A DNA stretch of 64,000 nucleotides from Pestalotiopsis fici W106-1 (taxonomy: Eukaryota; Ascomycota; Sordariomycetes; Amphisphaeriales; Sporocadaceae), in the NCBI RefSeq assembly GCF_000516985.1, contig NW_006917096.1, positions 3,519,606 to 3,583,605 of the forward strand, read 5' to 3'. Made by a program: the position numbers and the translations under genes. Below the pieces are notes generated by a model. The model saw only the letters and a program-made list of their open reading frames with translations. It had not been told where the DNA came from and did not search any database. This document shows positions 44,216-55,733 of this stretch, piece after piece (position 1 is the first letter of the stretch; each line of letters begins with the position of its first letter).

Positions 44216-46370
44216 ATGTCTTCCGACAAACGTGTCTGCCTGTAAGACAATTCCATAATTGAGCTCAGACTAAGCTAACTTGACAACTTTTGCACAGCGC
44301 CTACTCTGGCGGTACGCTCTTCCTCCGATGACCAGCCGATAACCACCTTCGGCACCATAATCACAACCCTCGATTGCTGACGCTGCACAGGTCTCGACAC
44401 TTCGACAATCCTCAAATGGCTGATTCTCGAGGTGGGAAATGTTCTTAGACCTTTTATAATGTCAATTGACATGCTAATGTAATCTTTTTTGCAGGGCTAC
44501 ACCGTCGTCGTATGTCTATCTGTGTCTAGCTCCAACACCGGTCCAATACTGACCTAGATTGCTCCCAGGCTTTCCTTGCCGATGTCGGTCAGCAGGAAGA
44601 CTTTGCTGAGGTCGAGAAGAAGGCTCTGGCTCTCGGTGCTGAGCGCATGATCATCGAGAACCTGCAGCAGGAGTTTGTTGATGAGCTCATCTTCCCTGCC
44701 ATCCAGTGTACGTCTCGATTCCGCTTGTATTAGCACTATCAGGTGCATGGGCGGTGTAGGAAGATGGACTAACACAAATGAACAACAGGCAATGCAATTT
44801 ACGAGGACCGGTGAGTTCAATTGCACATACTTCACAAGCTCCCGACCTGGTCGATTTCGAGCCATCAAGAAACTCCGCGGCGTTTGCGATACCCTTTTTC
44901 TAGCTTCCCAGCTGATGTCTCCGTCAGATACCTCCTTGGAACGAGTCTGGCCCGCCCCGTCATTGCTCGCGCTCAAGTCCGGACCGCCCACAAGTACAAC
45001 TGCAAGATTCTCAGCCACGGCTGCACTGGCAAGGGCGTACGTAAAGCTTGCATCTTTCCTCTCTTGACAGTCCTTGCTAACAATGAATAGAATGAGTACG
45101 TTTTCTCGCGGTGCTGTCGGGCAACTGCCTCAGAAACTAATAAATCACAGCCAAGTCAGATTCGAACTTGCCTGGAAGGCATGCGACCCTGTATGTATCC
45201 GTTATCCAAGCTTCCGCAGCAAGAAATCTAACAACGTCCAAGAGCCTCTCCGTCATCGCCCCATGGAGAATTCCCGCCTTCTTCAACCGTTTCGCGTAAG
45301 CTTCAATCGCGCCTATCTAATTGATGAGTTCTAATGTCATGCTAGAGGCCGACAGGATCTCCTGAAGTTTGCTGCTGAGAACGGCATCCCCGTCTCGTCC
45401 ACTCCCAAGGCCCCGTGGTCTCAGGACGGTGCGCAGAGAGATGGACAATCGTAATGAGGCAACAAGCTAACTCTTCGTTAGATAACCTGGCTCACTGCAG
45501 CTACGAAAGTGGTATCCTCGAGAAGCCTGACATGCCTGCACCCAAGGATGTCTGGACTCGAACTGTCGGTACGTCTCTGTGGAGTTACGCTTCAATATCT
45601 GTCTTTTCATTGCAGCATCAAGCTAACCATGCTGAATCTCAGATCCCCTCGAGGCCCCCGATGTCCCCACCAAGTTCTCTGTCACCTTCCGAGCTGGAAT
45701 TCCCGTCGAGCTCAAGGTTGAGGGTGGTGAGACAGTGACCGGCTCTCTTGAGCTCTTCAAGGCCCTGAACGACATCGCTGGCCGTAACGGCGTTGGAAGA
45801 ATAGATATTGTTGAGTCGCGCTTCATTGGCCTGAAGAGTCGTGGAGCCTACGACTCTCCTGCATTGACTGTGCTCAGACTTGCACACATCGATATTGAAG
45901 GAATGACAGTCGACTCCAAGGTCAAGCAGATTATGCACTGGATTGGAAACGAGTGGTCGCAGTGCCTTTACAATGGTTTGCTCCCCTCATTCTCTCCTGT
46001 AGAAGTATTGGAACTAACCTAGCCAGGCATGTACTTCTCCCCTGAGCGTGAATTGCTCGGTAAGTTTATACTTTAGCTAAAATAGGAGCATGACCTTTGC
46101 TAATCACGACTACCAGAAAACTCCATCCACTTCAGCCAGAAGCACGTTCACGGTACAGTGAACATGATGGTCTACAAGGGAGCAGCTCACGTCCTTTCCA
46201 GGTCTGCACCTGAGAGCATCTTGTACAGTGAGGAACAGGCCAGCATGGACACCCTTGAGGGCTTCAGCCCGGAGGATACCAGTGGATTTATCGCCATCCA
46301 GGCTATCCGACTGGAGAAGTATGGTGCTGCCAAGATCCAGTACGGCGAGCCCTTGACTCGGGGTGCATAG
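44216..46370 (+). CDS. Argininosuccinate synthase, 15 exons including a 5-nt microexon
   Basis: Exons: 44216-44241, 44298-44311, 44391-44431, 44495-44509, 44569-44707, 44789-44810, 44928-45036, 45091-45095, 45151-45190, 45243-45295, 45346-45428, 45482-45568, 45643-45975, 46027-46059, 46117-46370. They sum to 1254 nt, 417 aa, the normal family length. The enzyme joins citrulline and aspartate with ATP, the penultimate step of arginine synthesis, in the cytosol. Signature sequences are intact across the splices: the ATP PP-loop AYSGGLDTS (10-18), [11 protein letters not shown], the Asp/citrulline site GCTGKGNDQVRFE (117-129) and [15 protein letters not shown]. The 5-nt exon 8 (AATGA) supplies Asn123 and most of Asp124 of that invariant GKGND motif, which independently proves it. 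All 14 introns are GT-AG and short (about 50-120 bp). Expression is probably under general amino-acid control, but no site was identified. Fungal synonyms include ARG1/argG/arg10. Confidence 0.96.
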
Positions 46371-47219
46371 AGAGGTAGTCTGGTTCGAACGACAAGGGAA
46401 AGCCTAAAACGCAGATCTGCTGTCTCATCCCATATAGTTTGTCAGCGGTCCAAAATCATCGGTAATAAAACGTATAGACTTATCTGCTAAAGCCTCTCGC
46501 GCAGAAGAGCAATTCCATTTCACGATCTCTCTGACATGGCCGCGGTGAAGGAATCGCTCAGTCAACTTTTACTACCAAACAGTCTCCGCCTTTATTCATT
46601 GGATCCTCATAGGCGGCGTTGCCGACCTCGGGCTCACAAGCTCTGGTCTCATGTTCTCTTCCTCCATAAGCTTGAAATTCTTTCAACAATACCACACGCA
46701 GTGCTTGTCTTTTCTTTTAATGTTCATTTTTGGTCTTTTCGATCTTCACCTCGTCGCTGATTGATTTCTCTTGAGACAAAGGTCCAGATTCAAGAAAACA
46801 TGAGGGGACTGCTTATGTCATGATTTTAAAGATGCTTGGCGCAACTCCATACCTTTATCGTCAAGGCTTTCCTGGGGATATCTTTTGGAACCTTTGCTTG
46901 AATCGACCGTCCTTCTCGAGTTTGTGAACCACCTGGCATGGGCTCCAAATGAGCACCGGTGTCTGCGCATCTGCTTTTCTACCTACCTACCTTACCCATG
47001 TCAGTCCCCTCCACCTGCATTCAGAGGATGCCGCATATGACGCAGGCCGAGTACAATGACTTGCCTCCTTGAACTTTCTAGTCTCAGCATCCTATCTCGA
47101 CAACAATTAGAGATATGACAAGTGCTACTCGTGTCCCACCCTCTTAAATATTTGGCGTTAGTAACAAGATTATCAAACGCGTCTTATAACTAAATAACAA
47201 CAACAAATTTTCAATAACC
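46371..47219. other. Intergenic region, nothing recognised
   Basis: It contains the 3' end of argininosuccinate synthase and the upstream flank of the first tRNA-Arg gene. A 74-codon frame at 46536-46760 has no recognisable features and is probably chance. Confidence 0.45.
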
Positions 47220-47317
47220 GCCCCGCTGGCTCAATGGTAGAGCATTAGACTTCTATGGTCAGTGAAATAATTGATTAGGCAATCTAAAGGTTGCGGGTTC
47301 GACCCCCGCGTGGGGTT
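47220..47317 (+). tRNA. tRNA-Arg (anticodon UCU), 26-nt intron
   Basis: The acceptor stem GCCCCGC pairs with GTGGGGT, the D-arm is GGCTCAATGGTAGAGC, the anticodon stem TTAGA pairs with TCTAA, and the T-arm is GCGGG-TTCGACC-CCCGC. The anticodon TCT is at 47252-47254. An intron at the canonical position after base 37 spans 47256-47281. A and B boxes are intact. The discriminator base is T (47317). A near-identical copy lies in inverted orientation 1.3 kb away. Confidence 0.95.
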
Positions 47318-48651
47318 CAATTCCTCTTGAATTTTTGCAACTTTTTAATACTGCTATATCAGGAATTGTTATATAAATACATTTTTCAAGAATGCATAGT
47401 GCTGTGATGTATTTCTAAGGTAGTTAGAGAGCTGAGTAAATAAACCATCTGCTTATTGTTTTATTTATTGCCATCGGATTTATAAAAAAAACACCTGATT
47501 TCCATATCCGTTTTCCTGCCACAGTAATAGCATGACTCGCCGTCCACCTTAGATTGTGTTATGGCGCTTTCTCATTCTCAAGGTGCGCGTTTTTATTTTC
47601 CCCAATGCGCCTTCAACGTTTGCATCCTTGATCTTATTTCCATAAGTAGAATGTCGTTCTCACTTCTGCCTCTTGAAAAAAAAGTGAGTACAAAAATCGC
47701 GGCAGGATGAGATTAAACGAACTGGTCATCCTGGCCCATAGGCTTGTTGCCGCGAATCAAGCCACTCTGTTGCTCACTGCTGCAAGGCCACTCCATGTAA
47801 GATTTGTCGTTACCAAGGCCATAAGTCTATGTAGTGCCCACGGGCAAGACAACCGAGACCTGCGGAGAAATCAGGCAAGTTGTGCTGTGCTTCACGCCCG
47901 ATAATTGATGTCCCTTAAGCGCAAAAGGTCCAGCGCTAAGGATATATAAAGCTTGCCTTATAGTTTAAAAGCCAACGGTCCACAAAGTATGCCGAAGCTT
48001 GCCTTAAGAAGTCTGTAATATTAATATCTTCCTAATTCAATGTATGTATATAAGGATGCATTATGAATCAAGCTCTCAAAAATATGCTTATTTGTCTACC
48101 TTGCAGTTTCCGAATCTTAGGGCTTTTTGTCAGAAAACACTCGACAATATGGCCTTGAAACGGATCCTAAGTGTCATAGTATGTCTTATCCTCCTCTGTG
48201 GGCATATAAATCTTAGTTCGTGATGGTTCCCTAACGATTGCGAGCATGCTCTCTACCTATTATTGTATAATGGCAGTTTTTGGCCATGACACTAAGTTTT
48301 AACATTTTGCCGTGCCATGGTTGTATATGAACCACGGCAATTTTGATATTGTCTCGGCTGACCTCATCAGCCCCATCCAGCCCAACTTTAAGGAACTATG
48401 AGGTCGCAAAGTAAATCGCAACATATTTCAATGCAACCATACCGTTTAGCAGCGACTGCGTATGTACCCGGATTACCCATAAAATTAAGGCGACTCCATT
48501 GTAAACTCGCATTAAATAGATAATATCCGCATCTGCATTAGCGAATGCCAAAAGAATAAGTGGGTGGGATTTGACCTGCAAGAATTCCAAAGGAAAAAAC
48601 AAGTTCAAAATGTCAGGTGTGTAAAAAAGCAAAAAGCGTGAAACCCCACGC
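47318..48651. other. Spacer between inverted tRNA-Arg genes
   Basis: No gene is recognised in this AT-richer 1.3 kb. The plus tRNA is followed by a T-rich run (about 47331-47346) suitable as a pol III terminator. Small open frames (47707-47904; minus 48396-48668) have no recognisable features. Confidence 0.45.
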
Positions 48652-48749
48652 GGGGATCGAACCCGCAACCTTTAGATTGCATAGTCAATAATTCTACCGA
48701 CCATAGAAGTCTAATGCTCTACCATTGAGCCAGCGGGGCTAGCAGTAAC
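48652..48749 (-). tRNA. tRNA-Arg (anticodon UCU), 26-nt intron, inverted copy
   Basis: Same 98-nt layout as the copy at 47220. The anticodon TCT is at 48717-48715 and the intron is 48713-48688. The mature sequence differs from the first copy at one T-loop base (TTCGATC instead of TTCGACC), whereas the intron differs at six of 26 positions. This fits an old duplication with selection on the exon and a drifting intron. Confidence 0.95.
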
Positions 48750-49656
48750 AAGTTTTGTCTTATCCCAAAGTATACTAGCTCTGCACCGCTGGATATCAGC
48801 CTAATGGTTGGCCAGGTATGTTGCTGCTTGGCTCTGTGGGCACTTCTGTAAGTTTTTCAATAAAATGTTGAAATACGATGCTGCGCAGACATTAGCTATC
48901 GGTTGTATGCTTGGGAACCCAGGCGCGGGCTTTGGTAGCATATTGCTGCTTGTCTTGTCTATCCAGCCATCCAAGCGCCCGGCCTGTTTCTAGGCATTAA
49001 GACGTCCTGGCTATTGGCCGCTTCTGACAAGGAAGCTTTGCCCCAGCACCTTGAGAGCTCCGGTGCTGAAAGTGTTCATGGCGTCGGTTATGCTCACCGT
49101 GATGATTCTTGTGCTTTCTTTCTTTGTAAAATAGAGGTCTGCGAAAAGTAAAGGCACGAAACAGAAAGTGCCCGATGAGGAAATCACGGACTAAGGTAAG
49201 AGTTCCGAATAGATTGTGACTCAATTCAAGTTGTGTTCTAATTTGAATTGTCGCCAGGATACCAATTTCGGATTGTGTCCAAGTATAACCTGAGGCAGAG
49301 CAACGGAAGAAGGTTGGAGGCCGTTTGCGTATAGGTTAGCTCTCTTCTCAGGCCACCTTATATTATAGGCTCATATTAGATGAAATGGTACCAATGATTT
49401 CCGCCTAAGTCCTGGCGGATTGCCAGCTGCCACTCTGATATGATAATCAGCATATTACTTCTACGTATCGCGTATCACCATCTCCTTACTTCCAATGATG
49501 AAATAAGGAGTTGATTATAAAGGCAGCTACTAAGATAGATGTGCCGCCATATGCATGCCCAAAGCAGTGAGTTTTCAGAAAATCTCGTGTGGGAAAGACA
49601 ATTATTTGCCTCAAGTCGTGCAGCGTCTCCCCAAAATTGATTGTCAATATGTTGAG
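48750..49656. other. Intergenic region, nothing recognised
   Basis: This lies between the inverted tRNA-Arg gene and the 3' end of the Zn2Cys6 regulator. There is no supported gene. It marks the left edge of the putative metabolic cluster. Confidence 0.45.
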
Positions 49657-50967
49657 TCAAGCAACTGTGCTCAGGTCATACCAAAATAGGTCTTGCCCAC
49701 GATCTTTGGCTGCCCAGAAAGATTTGATGATGCCTTGAATCCTTGCTTTGTACTCCATGGAGTAGCCGAGTAACCGCTCAGTCTTGTGTATCCATGAATC
49801 TCTACTGTTGCCCTCAAACTCGAGACATGCTACTAGGATGGCCAGGTCAACGCATTTGGCCTGTTTGCCAGTAATTTGCTGTGTAATTTCCAACTCGTGC
49901 ATGATGGTGGATGCCATTGCCAATGCAGACCCAGTCTCCCGGCCAAAAGGATGCCGTAGTCGATGTATAATCATCAGCGCCGCCATTCGCGTCACCCGTG
50001 CCTGGCAGAGCATGTGAGTTGTTTCCATCGAGGTGAATAGCGATGTGAACCCAGATGGCACAGGGGGAAACCAGTCCATCACGGCCTGTTCCACGGACAA
50101 AAGCGCAGCATTGACTTCCGCGCCGCCGGTCCTGTCCACGCAGGACAAGGCAGCGTTCAGCTCACAGATGTCTTGCAGCAGTGGCAGCAACGTCCCACTC
50201 AATCCCACGAAACGGTCAACACGAGTTGGGTCAACCGACGGTTTATATCGCAACATGGGTCTGCAACATCGTACCAAGCATTCCAATATTTCGTGGGCTA
50301 CCATGCACGTCAACATGAAGAAACTTGGAGAATCGGAATAATGTTCCGACTCGTATATCGGCTTGATGCGTCCAAGAGCCTCTGAGCAAATAAGGTAGAT
50401 GTCTCCCACCCGCAACTTGAGCGCAAAGGTGTGTATGAGGGCGCCAAGTGTTAAACACGTGGTTGCATCGTCCTGATTCTTGACTTCCAGCGCGGAGAGC
50501 TTGCTAAGCGCGGACGAGGCCTTTTGATAGGCGTCGCACGGCTCCATCGACATATCATCCATCCAAGCCGTCGACGATGCCAGTAACGCGTCTTGCAGAA
50601 CCGTCGTCGATGTCGTGAAAACCGATATGAGGAGCTGACGGTGGCTGGCACAAAAGGTTGGTCCAATGAGAAAGGGCTCGAGGCTGTCATCAGATTCCAC
50701 CATGCGTAGGATGAGTTGTCTCTTGGCTCCAAAAACGTCACGCAGCAAAGCGACAGTGGGATCGTTCATTGGATATTCCATTTCGGGTCTCCCTGATGAG
50801 GGTGACGTGCACGGCCTGGGCCTCCGTCCAGGTGGTTTTACTGGGCGTCTTGTCTCGCAGACATGCCGCAGACGGGTGCAGCGCTTACATGCGGGCGAGT
50901 TCGGATTCCATACGCAACGCTCCTTGATAGCATGGCAACGATCGCAAGATCTTGGTGGATTCGGCAT
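49657..50967 (-). CDS. Zn2Cys6 fungal transcription factor
   Basis: A single exon encodes 436 aa. The binuclear zinc cluster lies at the extreme N-terminus: Cys 8, 11, 18, 27, 30 and 37, spacing C-X2-C-X6-C-X8-C-X2-C-X6-C, with the basic stretch RRPVKPPGRRPRP directly after it. The rest is mostly helical with an AflR-like/regulatory middle region, including TCLTLGALIHTFALKLRVGDIYLICSE split by loops, ending near FWAAKDRGQDLFW. Such proteins bind CGG-type triplets in nuclear DNA. It sits at the end of a group of catabolic or secondary-metabolism type genes (amidase, MFS, FAD oxidoreductase, aldo/keto reductase), so it is a reasonable candidate for their pathway-specific regulator. That is inference from position. 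Confidence 0.92.
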   Translation of the reverse strand: MPNPPRSCDRCHAIKERCVWNPNSPACKRCTRLRHVCETRRPVKPPGRRPRPCTSPSSGRPEMEYPMNDPTVALLRDVFGAKRQLILRMVESDDSLEPFLIGPTFCASHRQLLISVFTTSTTVLQDALLASSTAWMDDMSMEPCDAYQKASSALSKLSALEVKNQDDATTCLTLGALIHTFALKLRVGDIYLICSEALGRIKPIYESEHYSDSPSFFMLTCMVAHEILECLVRCCRPMLRYKPSVDPTRVDRFVGLSGTLLPLLQDICELNAALSCVDRTGGAEVNAALLSVEQAVMDWFPPVPSGFTSLFTSMETTHMLCQARVTRMAALMIIHRLRHPFGRETGSALAMASTIMHELEITQQITGKQAKCVDLAILVACLEFEGNSRDSWIHKTERLLGYSMEYKARIQGIIKSFWAAKDRGQDLFWYDLSTVA

Positions 50968-51272
50968 GGCTGAGTAGTAGAAATAGATCTGATGTCTGAT
51001 ATGTACTACGCACGGGGTCGGGGAAACGTCATCGGCAGCTGGGAGTCAAGGGATAGTGTTTCGAGCAGTTTTGCCGTCCTGGAGGCCTAAGACAACAAGA
51101 TACAACAACACCCTCTTACACGGATCTGCCCAGAATTCGTTATCTTCGCACCCACCCGAGGCTCATCTACAGATACCCTTGTCTAGGTATGTTTACCCCC
51201 GCCTGGACCCTGCTAAGTTGCTACAAATCCGCTGGTTCACCCCGCAAACCAAATCCCCCACAAAGTCTAGAC
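50968..51272. promoter_or_regulatory. Upstream region of the Zn2Cys6 gene
   Basis: This 305-bp gap holds the regulator's promoter and the 3' end of the amidase transcript. No specific site was recognised. Confidence 0.4.
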
Positions 51273-53218
51273 TCACAGGTTTAGCGCCTTGTCGATGATA
51301 GCCGCAACCGCAAGACATTGTTCGTCGCACATTTTCCGCGTGAATATCTGGATGGAACACGGCGCTCCTTCGACAACAGATGGGTGATCTTGGAAACATT
51401 AGTTGAACGGTCTGCATACACCGACGGTCCGCCTGCGTGGCACCTACATGGCGGCCCTGCTTGGCCCGGTTTCTTCTCAAAGCTCCTCGGTGTCGTGGAG
51501 CTCGAGGCGTGGCTGAAGGGGAGAACACAAGCTGGATACTGCAAATCGCCAAATTAGAAAATGCAAGCAGCGTGGAGATTGCAAACACTTACATCTAGTA
51601 AGTTTAGCAGAACCGTGTACGCTGGTATTCCATAGTTGTCGTGCTCGACGGCCGTGTGTTGCGCCGGCGGCCCAATGACAGCGTCGAGATTGTGCACTCT
51701 CCAGGTGCGGTTCCAGTTTGCCGCGATCTCGGACCTCTTGATGTTTAGGAATGACAGCTTCTTGAGTGCTGGTAGCTGGCTCAGATCTGGCACAAAACTC
51801 CAGTTAGTGGCCGCGGCATCTCGCGCCAGACTCAGACGTGACGGCACTGCAGGCTCGCCCCCGGCCTTGACAATTTCATCTGCTGTGGCATCTAATCCCC
51901 AGAGATTCCAGGCCACCTCTGCCGAATCAGCTACATGCCCTTCTACGGGCGTTATCTCGATAATCTTATGGCCGTGTTCCCTCAATATGTTGACAGCCTT
52001 GTCCAGCGCCGCTTGGACAGGAGGATGGAGAGGGTACAGCGGATCCTCGGCCAACAATCCCAGCCGCAGCTTGTGATCCGTGGCTAGCTTCATCTCTTTC
52101 CAAGGAACATCGATAGCTGTGTGATCCAGAAGGGCGGGTCTTGCGTTGACAACCGCCTTTACGAATATCTCCAATGCATCAATGTCATTTGCTATTGGGC
52201 CAGCTGCGGCAAGAATCATGCGAAGCCCTGGATCGCTGCATCCAACCTGTTGCCCATATGGTATGCGGCCTGCAGTTGGCTTGAAGCCATATGTTCCGCA
52301 GCATAATGAGGGAATTCGAATCGAGCCTGGATTCAATTCTTAGTTTATTTGTTCTTGTGATGTTCATTATAATGTAAAGCAACGAACCACCAACATCCGT
52401 GCCAACGCCGAGAGGAGATCCGCGGAAGCCGACTAGTGCGCCCTCTCCGCCACTGGAACCTCCCGCTGTAAGCATGGTATTCCACGGGTTCAAAACACGG
52501 CCAAAGATATTATTGTGGGAGTCCGCAGTCTGCAAAACATTGTCAGGTGCCGCGGCGAGGGCAAGAGCTTAGGAGAGTGAACCGACCATCATCGTTTGGG
52601 GGACATTGGTTTTCAAGTAAAGAACCGCCCCAAGCTGGAGGAGAACATCAACCAGTACTGAGTTCACGTCTGACACGCGATCTAGATATGAAACGAGGCC
52701 GATGGTCGCCTGTGTACCCTTTACCTGGAAGCTATCCTTGATGCTGATTGGCAGTCCATGGAGCGGCCCAGCGAGATTTCCACTGCTTCTGAGAGCATCA
52801 AGATCTCGCGCCCTTTCGAGCGCTTGATCAAACAGTATCTCTGTAAGACAACCAGTCCATTAGATTGTTAGTGACTTTTGAGTGATGCTTGCCTGGACAC
52901 GAGGGACATTACCAACTGCTGAGCAATTGCGGCCCGTTTCGAAAACGCGACAGTCACCTCAACGGCTGATAGGGTGCCTCCTGCCAGAGCACCAAGCAAA
53001 CGCGAGACCTCGTAGTTTTCTGTAATCTCACGCTCTTTGGGAGACAAAATTCCCGAAGATTGTATAAAGTCGGGCTCGAAGAGATTATTGCGACATTTCT
53101 CGACGGGCTGTTGAAGGAGTGACAGGCACTCGGGAGAAAGTCTCCATTCTTCAGGAATGGCAGCATAAGTCGCCGAGCACTTTTCAGCGGCCTTGACTTT
53201 GTAGTCCATTTTGGTCAT
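51273..53218 (-). CDS. Amidase-signature amidase (acetamidase-like), with a doubtful splice site
   Basis: Exons are 53218-52913, 52838-52587, 52529-52388, 52326-51593, 51538-51448 and 51388-51273 (546 aa as drawn). The amidase-signature Ser-cisSer-Lys triad is visible: Lys in GLPISIKDSF (about 136), GGSSGGEGALVG (about 210) and the nucleophile in GTDVGGSIRIP (about 235). Such enzymes hydrolyse amides to acid plus ammonia or amine. Anomaly: at the first intron, the codons TGCLTE, matching the conserved xNCLTE motif after AQQL, start at 52856, but the two bases before them are GG, not AG. The only in-frame AG acceptor is 18 nt downstream (52838) and removes these six residues. Donors GTCGGT and GTTCGT at two other introns are weak. 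The enzyme may therefore be impaired. An upstream ATG at 53278 is in frame but less likely. Confidence 0.8.
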
Positions 53219-53943
53219 GTGTGTCAAGTTAAATTGAGAAATTGTCAACCTGAAGCTTGGAAAGCGAGACTTACACATTTATTATAGCATATTGGGGCTA
53301 CATGATCGAGATACCCTCGACTAGGTCTAGTTTGAGGGGTCGTACTGTGACCCTTCACATCTCTGGCGATAGACCGGGAATATTCCGCCGGTGCATTGTT
53401 GTCACCTTGGCATAATTCACGCTGCGCTCAAGAGGCCTTTCGGTAACCGAGGCCGGAAAAGATAGAATTTGGACCTCAGAGCGGCCTGAATGCCCCCATA
53501 GGTTTTATTTCTGAACCTGCAGTGGGTGAAGTCTGGCGAGATCAAATGAGCCGTGGTAAAGCTCCGACATATGTTTGGCATTAATTTTGACCCCTATGTC
53601 TGGAGTTATAAGCAGCGTTGATTGCGTTTCCGTTGATTTTACAGGACAGTTATAGTGAACATGCAACAATTAATCTATAGCCAGGGATTTAGCAAAGAGT
53701 TTGTCCTCGAGGTCGACGGCCAAGACTCGTACAGTAGTTCATCGCACGCTAGACATGCTTCTTGGGCGTGCCTAGAGCGCAATAATCATGGTATTACTCT
53801 TCACTCTTTGCAGGAGTCTATAAAACTGATTTCATTGGTTTTATTTACGCTCTTCTCCTAAAGTGACCTCAAGGTTCACGATCCGAATACTTGAGGTAGG
53901 TCTTTTCGCTATGAATGTAGCTCATCGAAAGCTTTGAGTGAAG
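53219..53943. other. Intergenic region, nothing recognised
   Basis: It contains the amidase promoter and the 3' end of the second MFS gene. A 68-codon frame at 53655-53861 (plus) has no recognisable motif. Confidence 0.4.
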
Positions 53944-55733
53944 CTACGTGCGTCGCGATTGCCGCAAGGAGAACTTATTCGCCAGTTCCGAAGTGCTTTG
54001 CCGCATTCTCTTGCCAAACACGAGGAGAATTACCGGGAAGCCCAACGTTATCACTAGAGTGATAAGAGCGCACGAGACAAACATGTATTCTAGGCCAAGC
54101 CCGTCGATCCACGGCGTCAGTACGAATAGGATGATGACGGAAATTGCATTTCGAACGAAAATCACACCAATAATGGCATCACCAATCAGCTATTCATATG
54201 TCAGCAAGAAGGCCAAGATATGACTCTGGAAAAAACTCACGTTTTGATACGAATCCGTTAAATAGGACAATGCTATGTCGGCGCAGGTGACAAATCCAAA
54301 TCCAAAAATACCTGCCCCCAAGGCAAGTAGCACCCACGAGCGTCCCTATACTGCGCATTAGTTCATGAACTGTTAAGTAGGAGTATATCGATGCCTTATT
54401 ACCTGTGCGATACAAATGCCGAACATAAGGAAGCCGCCGCACGTGAAGAGAGCACCAGGCAATGCTGGCCAAAGTCGCATTTCCGATTCGTAGATTCCAC
54501 CATTCTTTCTTGAAAGTCTCACAATCATGAAATCGCTGAGTGGTGCAATCGTGATGCTAGCAAGAAACGATCCAATAAAGGGCGCGATATTGAACAAGCC
54601 GACGCCGGCGGTATCGAAATTGTAAGGCGGATAAAACAACGAAGTCGTGGCGACCGAGGTGAGAACGGCGAAATTCGCCAGCAGAATCCCGTAGGTCAGG
54701 GCAGTATACAGTACTGCCGGGACACGGAAAAGCAGGATAAAGGGCTGCCAGGCATGGTGTAGAACGGAACCCTCGTATACCGTGTATGGACGGAGCTTTT
54801 CCAACCAAGACCTGTCGGCACTAGGACCAGAGCCCATTGTTGACGACTGCCTGGTGATGTCCAAACCAGTTTCTGGGTCGTCCTTTTTCCCGGCTGGCAC
54901 AGTCTCAATGTTCGCTGGTCGGCCCTGCAGAGCAGGTACGTATGCCGTCTCTTCAAAGAAGAGGAAAACCAGAAGCAGACTCATTCCCAAGAAGATGGCA
55001 CACCACCACCATTGCCAACGCCACCCTTGACCGACCACGACGTATCCAGCGGCCACGGGCCCAAGAAACGCACCAATAGATTGGAAGAGGAGGAAGAGGC
55101 CGTTCATGGTGGCATACTGGTGAACAAAGAAGAGATCGCTGATGCTGATTTGGACAATTGTTTCGCTGATTGCACCGCCGATGCCTTGAATAAAATTGAG
55201 CGGATACAACTCAGCCAAGGTCTGAATCTTTGCGGCCCATATGGCGGTGGCAAGTTGGATGGTAAGACTGATCAAGTAGACGGGACGACGTCCAAGTTTG
55301 TAGACCAACGGAATGAACATGACACAGCCTATAGCCAGTCCCACATAGTTCAAGGCCGTAATCTCATTGTAGTCTTGATACCCCATACCCAGCTCTATTA
55401 CATAGTCGTTGTACGCGATGCCAAAAATGTCGATGAGCACGAACGTGATGAGGACGTAGAATAACCCCAAGCCGAAATTGATCGCCTTGCGCCACTTTGT
55501 CCAATTCTGCCATTTTCCTGGTTAGAGCGAAACTATTCAGCGCATGCTGCAGCTTGGGCACGCACCAAAGGGTCCTGCGCATCGTCGGAAGGAGTTGGCT
55601 GGAGCACTATGGCGGTAGAGGTTGCTACAAATAAGTAAGTATGATTACCTCCATCAAAGGAATAATTCTACCTACCGTCTCCCAGCCGCCAGGTGCCCAG
55701 CAACGTGCCAACGTCATTTTCGTGAACGTTCAT
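53944..55733 (-). CDS. MFS transporter of the putative amide/amine cluster
   Basis: Exons are 55733-55676, 55624-55566, 55506-54403, 54345-54241 and 54189-53944, sum 1572 nt, 523 aa. The third intron uses TATAG at 54347-54346, not the nearer CAG, to keep frame. The protein opens MNVHENDVGTLLGTW and carries the TPSDDAQDPLNWTKWRKA box that immediately precedes TM1 in a large group of fungal DHA1 transporters. Then come MFS motif A-like YKLGRRPVYLIS, FLGPVAAGYVVVGQGWRW in TM5, a central acidic loop (GKKDDPETGLD) and IAPLSDFMIVRLSRKNGG in the second half. It is predicted to be a plasma-membrane H+-coupled carrier. Placed between the amidase and the FAD oxidoreductase, it is a good candidate for substrate uptake or product export, which is inference. 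Confidence 0.9.
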
